A stretch of 10,248 nt of DNA, from the NCBI GenBank assembly GCA_017458865.1, contig JAFSZW010000577.1, forward strand, positions 1 to 10,248, given 5' to 3'. The stretch is from Clostridia bacterium (lineage in GTDB: Bacteria > Bacillota > Clostridia > Christensenellales > Aristaeellaceae). This document shows, one piece after another, positions 1-6,830 of the stretch. Every line of letters starts with the position of its first letter. Position 1 is the stretch's first letter. The notes under the pieces are model-generated. The model saw nothing but the letters and a program-made list of their open reading frames with translations, was not told the DNA's origin and ran no database searches. Both the position numbers and the translations under genes were made by a program.

Positions 1-2
1 AA

Positions 3-321
3 AAGGGATTCTGTATAAAACCGGATCTCAGGATTTGCAAAGAAAAGGGTTACTTGCTGCAGTATCTTGATGATCACTTTGCGGAGTTGGAAAATGCCAT
101 GTTACCGGCATATGAGCCAAGAAGTGTTCGTGCGGCACAGGAGAGATCAGGCACCATTTATGCATCGATCAAAATGCTGTAAAGAGTGGGCATTGATAAT
201 GCGAGGATCAGAAAAGAAATCTCTGAAGAGTACGAGATTACTCCGACCTACGCACAGAATTTCAAATTTCATTGATTCTGTTGAAAAGGAAGCAAGGGAG
301 AAGACTTCTGTACAGGAATAA
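3..321 (+). pseudogene. Broken C-terminal part of an unrecognised gene
   Basis: The reading frame is open from the window edge (base 3) and ends at a TAA at 180-182, giving 59 residues that include QYLDDHFAELENAMLPAYEP. The same frame continues past that stop with coding-like sequence (RVGIDNARIRKEISEEYEI) and then hits TGA at 273-275. A perfect 7-base tandem duplication (AATTTCA at 258-264 and 265-271) sits just before this. Removing one copy joins TYAQNF to IDSVEKEAREKTSVQE and ends at the TAA at 319-321. The simplest reading is one ancestral helical, charged C-terminus damaged by a nonsense change (CAA or AAA to TAA) and a frameshift. The first TAA could instead be the true end. I do not recognise the family; the tail loosely resembles C-terminal ends of Rpn/PD-(D/E)XK transposase-associated proteins, but that is only an impression. 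Confidence 0.5.
258..271. repeat. 7-base perfect tandem duplication (AATTTCA x2)
   Basis: AATTTCA occurs twice head to tail. One copy out restores a continuous frame through to the stop at 319-321, so the duplication probably caused the frameshift in the broken gene around it, for example by replication slippage. Confidence 0.7.
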
Positions 322-357
322 TCAGTAAACAGATTGTCCTCCAAACCCCATCTAATA

Positions 358-380
358 CGCCCCATCGGGGTGGCGGGGCG
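358..380. repeat. GC-rich hairpin after the broken gene
   Basis: CGCCCC (358-363) can pair with GGGGCG (375-380), with an alternative inner CCCC/GGGG pairing. It lies 37 bases after the end of the broken gene and 30 bases before a small ORF. No T tract follows on either strand, so it is not a clear terminator. It could be a relic terminator or part of a structured leader. Confidence 0.3.
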
Positions 381-412
381 GAGGGCTTAAAGTTTGCTAT
401 GGAGGAACCCTG

Positions 413-505
413 ATGACCACCTACGATCCCTACGGATCAGACCATTTCATTCCTGCCGCCTTTATTCCGGCTCATAACGCTGACCTGCATCATGGGGGCT
501 GGTGA
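413..505 (+). CDS. Possible 30-residue small protein or truncated gene start
   Basis: The ATG at 413-415 is preceded by GGAGG at 401-405 with a 7-base gap, which is as good a ribosome binding site as those of the large genes here. The product begins MTTYDPYGSDHFIP, is rich in His, Pro and aromatic residues and ends in HHGGW at TGA 503-505. I recognise no family. It has no membrane segment or signal peptide. It may be a real small protein, a translated leader for the hairpin/terminator segment that follows, or the stub of a gene lost to decay. The good spacing favours translation, but length and lack of similarity leave it uncertain. Confidence 0.3.
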   Translation: MTTYDPYGSDHFIPAAFIPAHNADLHHGGW

Positions 506-677
506 CCGAAACCGGCGAATAGGATGGGACTGTGGGCAAATAGAGCTTGATGAATGGTGCTGTAGCGCCTGTGTGTTTTAGGCGAAAGACGTATTCCCGT
601 TTACAAGGTATCCTTCTTCTGACGGGATAGGATTCAGGGTTTTCGAACACCCTAATTTCTCCCACAGATTGTTCTCC

Positions 678-715
678 TTGATACTGTATGCGAGAACAGA
701 ATGTGGCAGTATCAA
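678..715 (+). repeat. 9-base inverted repeat (stem-loop)
   Basis: TTGATACTG (678-686) and CAGTATCAA (707-715) are perfect inverted copies around a 20-base loop. A second small hairpin follows (GAGC 724-727, loop GAAAA, GCTC 733-736), then the terminator at 753-773. The series suggests a structured RNA read on the plus strand. Confidence 0.45.
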
Positions 716-752
716 AGTGATCTGAGCGAAAAGCTCCTTGGATCCCCGCAGG

Positions 753-773
753 CGGGAAGAATTTCCCGTTTTT
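753..773 (+). terminator. Intrinsic terminator with possible competing hairpin
   Basis: The stem CGGGAA (753-758) / TTCCCG (763-768) has a 4-base loop and is followed directly by TTTTT (769-773). Just upstream CCCG (745-748) can pair with CGGG (753-756), which would use up the 5' arm of the terminator. The two structures exclude each other, as in attenuators. What it terminates is unclear: the nearest upstream candidates are the small ORF at 413-505 and the hairpin series. Confidence 0.55.
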
Positions 774-776
774 GAG

Positions 777-870
777 TGTCGGAAAGAATCACCCCAGGAT
801 ACCCCTCAAGATAGCGAGTCACCCCCAAGTTATCCCCCAAGATAATCGAGGCACTCCCCAAGATGAACAT
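777..870. mobile_element. C-rich degenerate direct repeats, possible IS21-like end
   Basis: Starting at TGTCGG (777-782), a block repeats variants of CCCCAAGATAATCGAGGCACT. One copy has CTCAAGATAGCGAGTCAC, one is short (CCCCCAAGTTAT), one is nearly full (CCCCCAAGATAATCGAGGCACT-like) and a last partial copy ends CCCCAAGATG. IS21-family elements begin with TG and carry several repeats at their ends, so this could be a solo end of such an element. No IstA or IstB coding sequence follows: the EAL gene begins to be read from the other side within 200 bases. It may also be an unrelated intergenic repeat. Confidence 0.3.
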
Positions 871-1006
871 TTAGGGTGCAGATTACAGAACAGACAATTC
901 TGCAGACAGAGGATGAACATCATTGTGCCGGGCAAAAGTGCGGCATGCCAGGCAGCGATTTTCCGTTGTAGAAGGTATCACAAGAGATTCAGGTAATCCC
1001 CCGGAT

Positions 1007-1037
1007 AAAAAAACACAGCAGCAATGGAGCTGCTGTG
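1007..1037 (-). terminator. Intrinsic terminator of the EAL gene
   Basis: CACAGCAGC (1014-1022) and GCTGCTGTG (1029-1037) form a perfect 9-base stem with a 6-base loop. Read on the minus strand it is followed by seven T (complement of A at 1007-1013). It starts 16 bases past the stop codon of the EAL gene. Confidence 0.9.
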
Positions 1038-1053
1038 ACAAGCAATATTTGAG

Positions 1054-3000
1054 TTAAGGCTGTACTGGCCGGTTATGCTCTGCAAGGAAACGGGTGAACT
1101 CGGCTGCAGGCAAAGGCTGGCAGAAGTAAAAGCCCTGGATGTAGTCGCAGTTTGCTGTTTTCAGAATGTCGACCTCATCGAGTGTCTCAGCGCCCTCGGC
1201 GACGAGTTTCTTGCCGATGCTCTGCATCATATTTACCGTATGCTCCAGGATCATTCGACCGTTAATGGAGGAGACCTCCTCGAGCATGCTTTTGTCGATC
1301 TTGATGAGCTTCAGCGGAATATGATTGACCCGCTGGATACTGGAGTAACCGATGCCGTAATCGTCGAGAGCAAAGCTGTATCCCATCTGAATCAGCTTGT
1401 TGACGTTCTCAACCATGATCTCGTTGATGTTCTCAAAGGTCGTCTCCGTGATCTCCAGATTGACCCGGCTCGGGTCGACGCCATATTTCTGCTGCAGTGC
1501 ATGGATCTTCTCGATCAGGCTGCTGTTCATGCACTGGGCTACAGAGAGGTTGACCTCAATGTAGGAGAGTCCAAGCGCATCCAGATCGTGCTCCGAAATG
1601 AAGCGGAATACCTGCTCGAGCGCGACATCACCGACAGGGATGATGAAGCCCTCCGTTTCGGCAGCGGGAATAAAGATGGCGGGTGAGATCAGGCCGTACT
1701 CAGGGTCAATGATGCGGGCCAGCGCCTCGGCAGAGCGGAAGCTGCCGGAATGGACATCATAGATGGGCTGGTAATACATCTCAATGTGATTGTCCCGGAT
1801 TGCCCGGTCCAGGATTTCCTTTATGTGCGCCTCAATGCTGAAGGACTTGGAGTGGACGATGTCGGCGGCATGGAAAACGATCTGCCTGCGGTTGTCAAAC
1901 TTATGGAATATGTGCCCAAGGCTGATGATATCATCTGCCGACCGCAGGTCGTCCGGACAGCGGATCAGGCAGATCTGTGGCACAAAGCGCGCGCCCATGT
2001 CCGCAAAACGCTTTATGCTGTCCCCGGATTCTGTGAGCAGGCGCTCCCTCAGGTTCTCCGTACCGGGTTCATCTGCATCCGTGATCAGGTAGATGAAGCC
2101 GGGACGCTCATAATAGAGCTCGATGCGGTACTGACGCTGCCAGTGAATTGCCCGGATGCCGTCAGCGAGGCTGGTAAGGTACTCGTTAAAGCTGTAATCG
2201 CCCAGATAATTGCGGATTTCCTGACTGTTCGTCAGCCGGATGGCAAGAATCTGGACATGTTCACCAGAAAGGATGATATTCCGAAGGTCTGACTGATAGG
2301 AAGCCCAGCTCAGCATGCCGGCTGCGCTGTCCATGCGTTCCTCCGGGCGCATGATGGAGAGCATGGCGAGCAGTTCAGCTACAGCAGTGCAGAACATCTC
2401 CACCAGCATTTTCGGGTAGAAGAACTGGATCAAGACTGCAAGATGGACCAGAATATAGGCACAGAGCAGTGCATTCCAGTTCTTTTTCGGAAGATAGCGG
2501 CGGCAGTAGATACAGTAAGCAAGGCCGACAATGCCGTATATTGTGGCGATTCCGTAAAAGGCCAGCATCAGGGGACCGCGGGCATAGGCGGATTCTGCTG
2601 TAACGGTGAATGCGCTTTGGGTAAACGGATTCTGGATCAGTATGGCCAGGATGCATGCATACGGCAGACAGAAAAAGAGCTGGACATGTCGTTTTCGGAG
2701 CAGGAATGTCGTTTGCGTGAGGGCCAGCAGGAACAGCAGAAGGATGGCATTGGTGGCGTTGCGCAGGGCCAGATATGTGTAGATGGAAATGTTGCAGATG
2801 ATCACGCCCGTCGGAGACAACGGCGCCATGTTATTGGTGACCTCAAGACTGAGATCCGCTATGCCGCTGAGCAGCGAGATGAACACAAGGAGAATGAACA
2901 GGCGGTTTGTTTTTCCTTTGGTCATTTTGCGGGAATGGCAGATAAACAGAATGATCAGGAACAGCGGTATAGAGCATATGTCAAAATATACGATGCCCAT
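1054..3000 (-). CDS. Membrane-bound EAL-domain cyclic-di-GMP phosphodiesterase
   Basis: This 648-residue protein should cleave cyclic-di-GMP to pGpG at the inner face of the membrane. Residues 1-217 hold about seven or eight hydrophobic segments (near 1-21, 33-50, 63-80, 84-101, 107-123, 144-167, 176-195, 198-217), probably a sensor. Residues about 240-380 look like a degenerate GGDEF domain: the signature place reads YERPGFIYLI, so no cyclase activity is expected. The EAL domain (about 390-645) keeps the catalytic set: EAL at 425-427, Asn484, Glu516, DD at 546-547 in DDYGIGYSS, Lys567, Glu602 in AEGAET and QGF at 622-624. The start at 3000 is chosen because GGGAGG lies 7 bases upstream; a 23-residue extension to 3069 has no such site. 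It stands alone, with its own terminator. The signal sensed is unknown. Confidence 0.92.
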   Translation of the reverse strand: MGIVYFDICSIPLFLIILFICHSRKMTKGKTNRLFILLVFISLLSGIADLSLEVTNNMAPLSPTGVIICNISIYTYLALRNATNAILLLFLLALTQTTFLLRKRHVQLFFCLPYACILAILIQNPFTQSAFTVTAESAYARGPLMLAFYGIATIYGIVGLAYCIYCRRYLPKKNWNALLCAYILVHLAVLIQFFYPKMLVEMFCTAVAELLAMLSIMRPEERMDSAAGMLSWASYQSDLRNIILSGEHVQILAIRLTNSQEIRNYLGDYSFNEYLTSLADGIRAIHWQRQYRIELYYERPGFIYLITDADEPGTENLRERLLTESGDSIKRFADMGARFVPQICLIRCPDDLRSADDIISLGHIFHKFDNRRQIVFHAADIVHSKSFSIEAHIKEILDRAIRDNHIEMYYQPIYDVHSGSFRSAEALARIIDPEYGLISPAIFIPAAETEGFIIPVGDVALEQVFRFISEHDLDALGLSYIEVNLSVAQCMNSSLIEKIHALQQKYGVDPSRVNLEITETTFENINEIMVENVNKLIQMGYSFALDDYGIGYSSIQRVNHIPLKLIKIDKSMLEEVSSINGRMILEHTVNMMQSIGKKLVAEGAETLDEVDILKTANCDYIQGFYFCQPLPAAEFTRFLAEHNRPVQP

Positions 3001-3087
3001 GGTGTATCCTCCCATTCTCAGTAAAATGGCTAACGGCAAACAAGATGCCTGGCCAGCTATGCCGCTCATTTTGCGCCGTCCCGGGTG

Positions 3088-3115
3088 CTTATTGCGTTCA
3101 GCAGGTCATTGTCAA
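3088..3115 (-). promoter_or_regulatory. Candidate proximal promoter of the EAL gene
   Basis: Read on the minus strand, a perfect TTGACA (-35, 3110-3115) is followed after 16 bases by AATAAG (-10, 3088-3093), a four-of-six match to TATAAT. Transcription would begin near 3081 and give a leader of about 80 bases before the start at 3000. Confidence 0.4.
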
Positions 3116-3155
3116 TCATTGTTGTGTGCCGGCAAAATCGAAAGCAGTTCAGGCG

Positions 3156-3185
3156 GCTGAGCCCATTGTGCAGGACCGGCTCAGC
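3156..3185. repeat. 8-base inverted repeat in the EAL leader
   Basis: GCTGAGCC (3156-3163) and GGCTCAGC (3178-3185) are perfect inverted copies around a 14-base loop. No T tract follows on either strand. It lies between the two candidate promoters, so it would be in the leader RNA only if the distal promoter is used. It could be an operator or an RNA hairpin. Confidence 0.4.
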
Positions 3186-3367
3186 ATGGTATGGATGTTC
3201 TCCTTTGGCGCCTCTGGAGTGGCCTGCCTCAATGCTCAGGTATAATGGCAAGCGCTGCGCATCTCATGCAGATCGCGGGTAAATGCCGGACAGGATCATC
3301 TGCATCCGGTCTGCCTCAATCCGCCGCGAAACAGCTCCGGAATCAGATTTATACCTGACTGCAGATG

Positions 3368-3396
3368 ATTATACCACAAGAAATTCAGTTTAACCA
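3368..3396 (-). promoter_or_regulatory. Candidate distal extended -10 promoter
   Basis: On the minus strand TGGTATAAT carries a perfect TATAAT (3368-3373) preceded by the extended -10 TG. The -35 at 17 bases (TGGTTA, 3391-3396) is weak, which is common for extended -10 promoters. It would give a leader of about 360 bases for the EAL gene, or drive something short that I cannot identify. Confidence 0.45.
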
Positions 3397-3630
3397 CTCT
3401 CCAGTTGAAACTGTTTATTAATTGAGATTGAGATTGTGGATCATGGCACAGCTGCGCGAACGCTGCATTGCAGGGCAGCATGATTTGCAGTTTATCCGGT
3501 GCCCGGATTGCCTGACTGAAAGCTGCCGTCTTTGTCGGGTCATCTATTGCCGGGAGCCGGCGGGGTGCCATTTGTGAGCTTGGACTTTTGCCTGCAGCCG
3601 GATGATCCGGTCTGGCTCCAGTGTCATATA

Positions 3631-3669
3631 GAAAGAATCCCCGCTGCCGGCAATAGGCTGGCAGCGGGG
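3631..3669 (-). terminator. Intrinsic terminator of the dehydratase-lyase operon
   Basis: CCCCGCTGCC (3639-3648) and GGCAGCGGGG (3660-3669) form a perfect 10-base GC-rich stem with an 11-base loop. On the minus strand it is followed by a T-rich tail (ATTCTTTCT). It lies about 125 bases after the lyase stop codon. A second hairpin, TCAACGC (3705-3711) / GCGTTGA (3718-3724), sits between the stop and this terminator. Confidence 0.75.
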
Positions 3670-3795
3670 AAAACTGTTTTTGGAGAGAATGGTGCCCGTC
3701 CCGTTCAACGCCGTTGAGCGTTGACTTTGCCGGAAACAGCGTTTGCGTCTGATTCGGGAGTTCCGTGCGAAAGACGTGCTGCACCTGGTACGGGA

Positions 3796-4686
3796 TTACA
3801 GCAGGCCTTCCCGGGTCAGAATGCTGCGCAGCGCCTGCTGCTGAGCATCTGTTGCGCCGGCGAAGGGGAAGCATACCACATTTTTGACCGGGACGCCGCG
3901 AAGGGCGGTGGCGGCTTTGATGAAGGGGATGAACGGCGCGCCGACGGTATAGATGTCCATCAGGCGGTTGATGGTCTGCTGGATCTTTGCGGCGCCGGCA
4001 AAGTCCTGGGCGTTGACGGCACTGACCCAGCTGTGGCAGAGCTCCGGTGCGACGTTTGAAAGGCCCGCGATGCAGCCGTCGCCGCCGCACAGGACGTTGT
4101 GCACGAAATTGTCGTCAAAGCCGGAATAGATCTCAAAATCCGGCCGGACAGGCTTGATCGCCTTGATGAGTTCGCGGGTGTGGTCAAGGCCCGAGATAGT
4201 GTCCTTGATGCCCACGATGTTGGGATGGCGCTCGGCCAGACGCAGGGCGATTTCAGGCGGGATCGTGTAACCGGTGCGGTCCGGGAAGTTGTAGAGATAG
4301 ATGCGGCCACTTATGCGGTTTGCAATGGCGTCATAATAGTCAAAGATCTGTTCGGGCTCCAGACGGAAATAGAACGGGGAGACCACGATGACGGAATCCG
4401 CGCCCTCGGCAAGCGCATACTCGGAAAGGTTGATGACGTTCTCAAAGACCATGTCCGCTGTTCCTGCCATGATCGGGACGCGGCCGGCGGCGGTGCGGAC
4501 CGCCAGGGAGATCAGCCGCTTCCGCTGGGCCATCGTGATGGCGAAGAATTCGCCGATGCTGCCAAGGACAAGGATGCCGTCGATGCCGCCGGTAATTAGA
4601 TGTTCATACAGCGCCGTGGCGGCTGCCTCGTCAATTGTGCCGTCCGGCAGGAACGGCGTAACCGCCGGTGTAATATACTTTGCCAT
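3796..4686 (-). CDS. DHDPS/NAL-family lyase, probable 2-keto-3-deoxy acid aldolase
   Basis: A 296-residue class I lyase with the length and layout of the dihydrodipicolinate synthase / N-acetylneuraminate lyase family. Visible features are the GxxGE pyruvate-binding motif (GSIGE, 42-46), the catalytic Tyr132 in YNFP, the Schiff-base Lys161 in GIKDT, and the GGDGCIAGLSN stretch (201-211). These enzymes form an imine with pyruvate or a 2-keto acid. Directly upstream is a sugar-acid dehydratase, only 14 bases away, so the likely job is splitting the 2-keto-3-deoxy sugar acid it makes into pyruvate and an aldehyde. Arg137 after YNFPD is at the place where true DapA has its substrate-binding Arg, so a lysine-pathway role cannot be excluded from sequence alone. 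The start is fixed by AGGAGG six bases upstream. Confidence 0.88.
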   Translation of the reverse strand: MAKYITPAVTPFLPDGTIDEAAATALYEHLITGGIDGILVLGSIGEFFAITMAQRKRLISLAVRTAAGRVPIMAGTADMVFENVINLSEYALAEGADSVIVVSPFYFRLEPEQIFDYYDAIANRISGRIYLYNFPDRTGYTIPPEIALRLAERHPNIVGIKDTISGLDHTRELIKAIKPVRPDFEIYSGFDDNFVHNVLCGGDGCIAGLSNVAPELCHSWVSAVNAQDFAGAAKIQQTINRLMDIYTVGAPFIPFIKAATALRGVPVKNVVCFPFAGATDAQQQALRSILTREGLL

Positions 4687-4700
4687 AATTGCCTCCTGAC

Positions 4701-6419
4701 TCAGTATCCGGCACCCTGCATGGCAGAGAGTGCGGATTCCGTGTAACGTTTGAGAATGCCCTTGCGGGGCTTTTGGGGTCTTGCAGGCCAGGTCCTGCGG
4801 CGCTCATCAAGCGCTGCAGCGATGGCATCAGGGGACATTTCGGTGCCGTCAAGGCCGACAATGTCGAGCGTGCGCGCTTCGATATCATAGGCAATGATGT
4901 CGCCGGTTCTGATGTAGGCCAGCGGCCCGCCTGCGGCGGCCTCAGGGCTGACGTGTCCTATGGCGGCCCCGCGGGTTGCGCCGGAGAAGCGGCCGTCTGT
5001 TACCAGGGAGACCATGCCGTTCAGCCGCCGGTCGCACACGATGGCCTCAGTGGTCATCAGCATTTCCGGCATGCCGCTGCCCCGCGGACCCTCGTAGCGG
5101 ATGACCAGGATTTCGCCCGGGTTGATTTCGCCTGCCACAACGGCATCATGCGCGTCCTCCTCGCTGTCGTAGACCCGCGCTGTGCCTTTCAGGCTGCGCA
5201 TGCTTTCGACGCAGGCAGAGTACTTGATGACCGCACCCTCAGGCGCCAGATTGCCTTTCAGGATGGCAATGGACCCGGTTTCCCTGGCCTCGCTGACCGG
5301 CAGGATGACCTGCTCCCGCGTGAGATGGTAGTTGTGCAGGTACCCCTCGTTCCGCTCGAAGAATCCATCTTTTTCAATGATCTCAAGGTTCTCGCCGAGT
5401 GTCCGTCCGGTTACGGTCATGACATCAAGGTCGAGGTAGTCCCGGAGTGCGATCTGGACGGCCGGGATGCCGCCGGCAAACCAGAAGGATTCCGTCAGGT
5501 GCTCGCCGCTCGGGTTGATGTTCCCGATGTGCGGGATGATCCGGTTGATCTCATCGAACAGATCGGGTGAGAGCTCGAGGTCCAGTTCGCGCGCGATGGA
5601 CGGCAGGTGCAGCGTTGCATTTGTGGACCCGCCTATGGCGCTGTGGACGATAATGGCATTGCGGAACGCCGCGGGCGTCAGGATGTCCGAGGGGCGCAGA
5701 TTGAGCTCAGCGAGCTTCATAATCTGCCGGCCTGCACGCCTTGCATATGCCTGAATGTCCCGCATGGTGGCAGGAACCAGCGCGCTGCCCGGCAGCGCAA
5801 GCCCGAGCGCCTCCGCCATGCACTGCATGGTTGAGGCAGTGCCGAGGAAGGTGCAGGCGCCGCAGGAGGGGCAGCCGGTCAGCTTGTAATCCCGGATTTC
5901 AGATTCGGTGATGCCGTCATTTTCCCGCTGGCGCAGCGATATGGACCCCGCAACCAGTGAGGTTGTCTGATTGGGCCCGGGACGCATGCTGCCGCCCGGA
6001 ACGAAGATTGCGGGGATGTTTACTCTTGCCATGGCCTTGAGGTGCGCCGGGATGGACTTGTCGCAGGAGGAAATGAGAACCATGCCGTCCCACGGAACAA
6101 AGCCGGCATGCAGCTCGACCATATCCGCCAGCGCCTCGCGGCTGGCCAGAATCATGTTCATGCCGTCGTGCCCCTGGGCGCAGCCGTCACAGATGTCTGT
6201 GGCGTGGAACCGGCCGGGTGCGCCGCCCGTCTCATAGATGCCTCTGCAGATGTGCTCGCTTACCTGGTCGAGGTGGGTGCTTCCGGGGTGACTGTCACCG
6301 AAAACATCCTCGACGAGAATCTGCGGCTTTCCGATGTCAGCCTCATCCCATCCGGATCCCAGCTGAAGGGCATCAAACTGGGCCCAGAGATTTCGTTCTC
6401 TTGTGCTTCGAATGCTCAT
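4701..6419 (-). CDS. IlvD/Edd-family sugar-acid dehydratase
   Basis: A 572-residue iron-sulfur dehydratase that should remove water from a dihydroxy acid to give a 2-keto-3-deoxy acid. Family marks are DICDG (Cys77), SSCDKS (Cys119) and the GCPSCGACTFLGTA segment (183-195) as cluster and metal ligands, GGSTN (263-267), GPRGSGMPEM (444-453) and TDGRFSG with the likely catalytic Ser479. The FLGTA and DVMTVTGRTLGENL segments resemble YjhG-type aldonate dehydratases rather than branched-chain IlvD, and the coupled lyase supports a sugar acid (xylonate, arabinonate or similar) as substrate. The exact sugar cannot be read. The start at 6419 is chosen for GGGAGG nine bases upstream; a 21-residue extension to 6482 would include the candidate promoter and lacks such a site. 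Confidence 0.9.
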   Translation of the reverse strand: MSIRSTRERNLWAQFDALQLGSGWDEADIGKPQILVEDVFGDSHPGSTHLDQVSEHICRGIYETGGAPGRFHATDICDGCAQGHDGMNMILASREALADMVELHAGFVPWDGMVLISSCDKSIPAHLKAMARVNIPAIFVPGGSMRPGPNQTTSLVAGSISLRQRENDGITESEIRDYKLTGCPSCGACTFLGTASTMQCMAEALGLALPGSALVPATMRDIQAYARRAGRQIMKLAELNLRPSDILTPAAFRNAIIVHSAIGGSTNATLHLPSIARELDLELSPDLFDEINRIIPHIGNINPSGEHLTESFWFAGGIPAVQIALRDYLDLDVMTVTGRTLGENLEIIEKDGFFERNEGYLHNYHLTREQVILPVSEARETGSIAILKGNLAPEGAVIKYSACVESMRSLKGTARVYDSEEDAHDAVVAGEINPGEILVIRYEGPRGSGMPEMLMTTEAIVCDRRLNGMVSLVTDGRFSGATRGAAIGHVSPEAAAGGPLAYIRTGDIIAYDIEARTLDIVGLDGTEMSPDAIAAALDERRRTWPARPQKPRKGILKRYTESALSAMQGAGY

Positions 6420-6472
6420 ACGCGTGGACCTCCCATTTTTATATGCTGACTGAAACAGATCAGGATGCGAAA

Positions 6473-6501
6473 ACTCTAGCACAGATTGGGATGCTTTACA
6501 A
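6473..6501 (-). promoter_or_regulatory. Candidate promoter of the dehydratase-lyase operon
   Basis: On the minus strand TTGTAA (-35, 6496-6501), a 17-base spacer and TAGAGT (-10, 6473-6478) with an extended -10 TG (TGCTAGAGT) lie about 50 bases before the dehydratase start. Both boxes are imperfect, but spacing and position fit. Confidence 0.45.
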
Positions 6502-6650
6502 GGGCACAGACAGAAAAAGCGGAGAAATCATGGGTTAGGCCCGGATTGGTCATGCATCCGGCATATGAAAGCCCTGCCGACCTGAATCTCGCCTTGCTTT
6601 GCGCCTCAGGCCCGGATGCGCTGTGGACGGATAAATGACAGTTCTGCTCA

Positions 6651-6680
6651 TTGCAAAGGAACAGCAATCTGTAGTACAAT
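6651..6680 (+). promoter_or_regulatory. Candidate promoter of the serine hydrolase gene
   Basis: TTGCAA (-35, 6651-6656), an 18-base spacer and TACAAT (-10, 6675-6680) match the vegetative consensus four of six and five of six. The leader would be about 145 bases before the start at 6831. Confidence 0.45.
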
Positions 6681-6830
6681 CAGCATGCATGAGAATCCTG
6701 AATCCACAGGACAAGGAAAAGGCAGATGCATGGGTTCCATCTGGGCAAAAGCCGACGCTGCCTGTGGTGACTGGAGCGGGAAGCATCTGCCCGGGTAATG
6801 GATGCAGGAAGAGCGGCAAAGGAGGCCAGT

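Larger units (their letters stand above)
506..1006. other. Gene-poor stretch: hairpins, terminator, degenerate repeats
   Basis: No reading frame here resembles a protein I know. The longest frames (minus 462-665 and plus 772-996) show no family motif and no ribosome binding site. The left half carries stem-loops at 678-715 and 724-736 and a terminator at 753-773. The right half carries C-rich direct repeats at 777-870. The rest (871-1006) shows nothing I can name. The overall look is of decayed mobile or accessory sequence beside the EAL gene. Confidence 0.45.
3001..3630. other. Long spacer/leader upstream of the EAL gene
   Basis: About 630 bases separate the EAL start from the terminator of the dehydratase-lyase operon. 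It contains two candidate minus-strand promoters (3088-3115, 3368-3396), an 8-base inverted repeat (3156-3185), and a 10-base inverted pair ATCATCTGCA (3295-3304) / TGCAGATGAT (3360-3369) overlapping the distal promoter. Frames open on the minus strand (e.g. 3066-3251 and the tail of 3296-4090) show no recognisable protein. I looked for a cyclic-di-GMP riboswitch core and did not find one. Confidence 0.5.
6420..6830. promoter_or_regulatory. Divergent control region with repeated ATGCATG motif
   Basis: This 411-base gap separates the sugar-acid operon from the serine hydrolase gene. It holds a candidate promoter for each side. The palindrome ATGCAT occurs three times within about 180 bases: 6552-6557, 6685-6690 and 6726-6731, the second only five bases from the plus-strand -10. 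The same six bases also occur at a few other places in the window, so the cluster is suggestive of an operator and not proof. No regulator gene is adjacent. No protein-coding frame here looks real. Confidence 0.35.

Noticed and set aside
1075..3024. Long plus-strand open frames opposite the EAL gene (203, 180 and 193 codons)
   Set aside because: They are antisense to a gene with all EAL motifs, have no family resemblance or ribosome binding sites, and arise from GC-rich codon use.
3001..3130. Cyclic-di-GMP riboswitch before the EAL gene
   Set aside because: A GGGACGGCGCAAAA stretch recalls part of the GEMM core, but the GNRA-type CGAAAG loop and the paired CACGCA element are missing.
3296..4090. 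264-codon minus-strand open frame overlapping the lyase end and the spacer
   Set aside because: It overlaps the lyase in another frame, runs through the terminator hairpin, and shows no family features.
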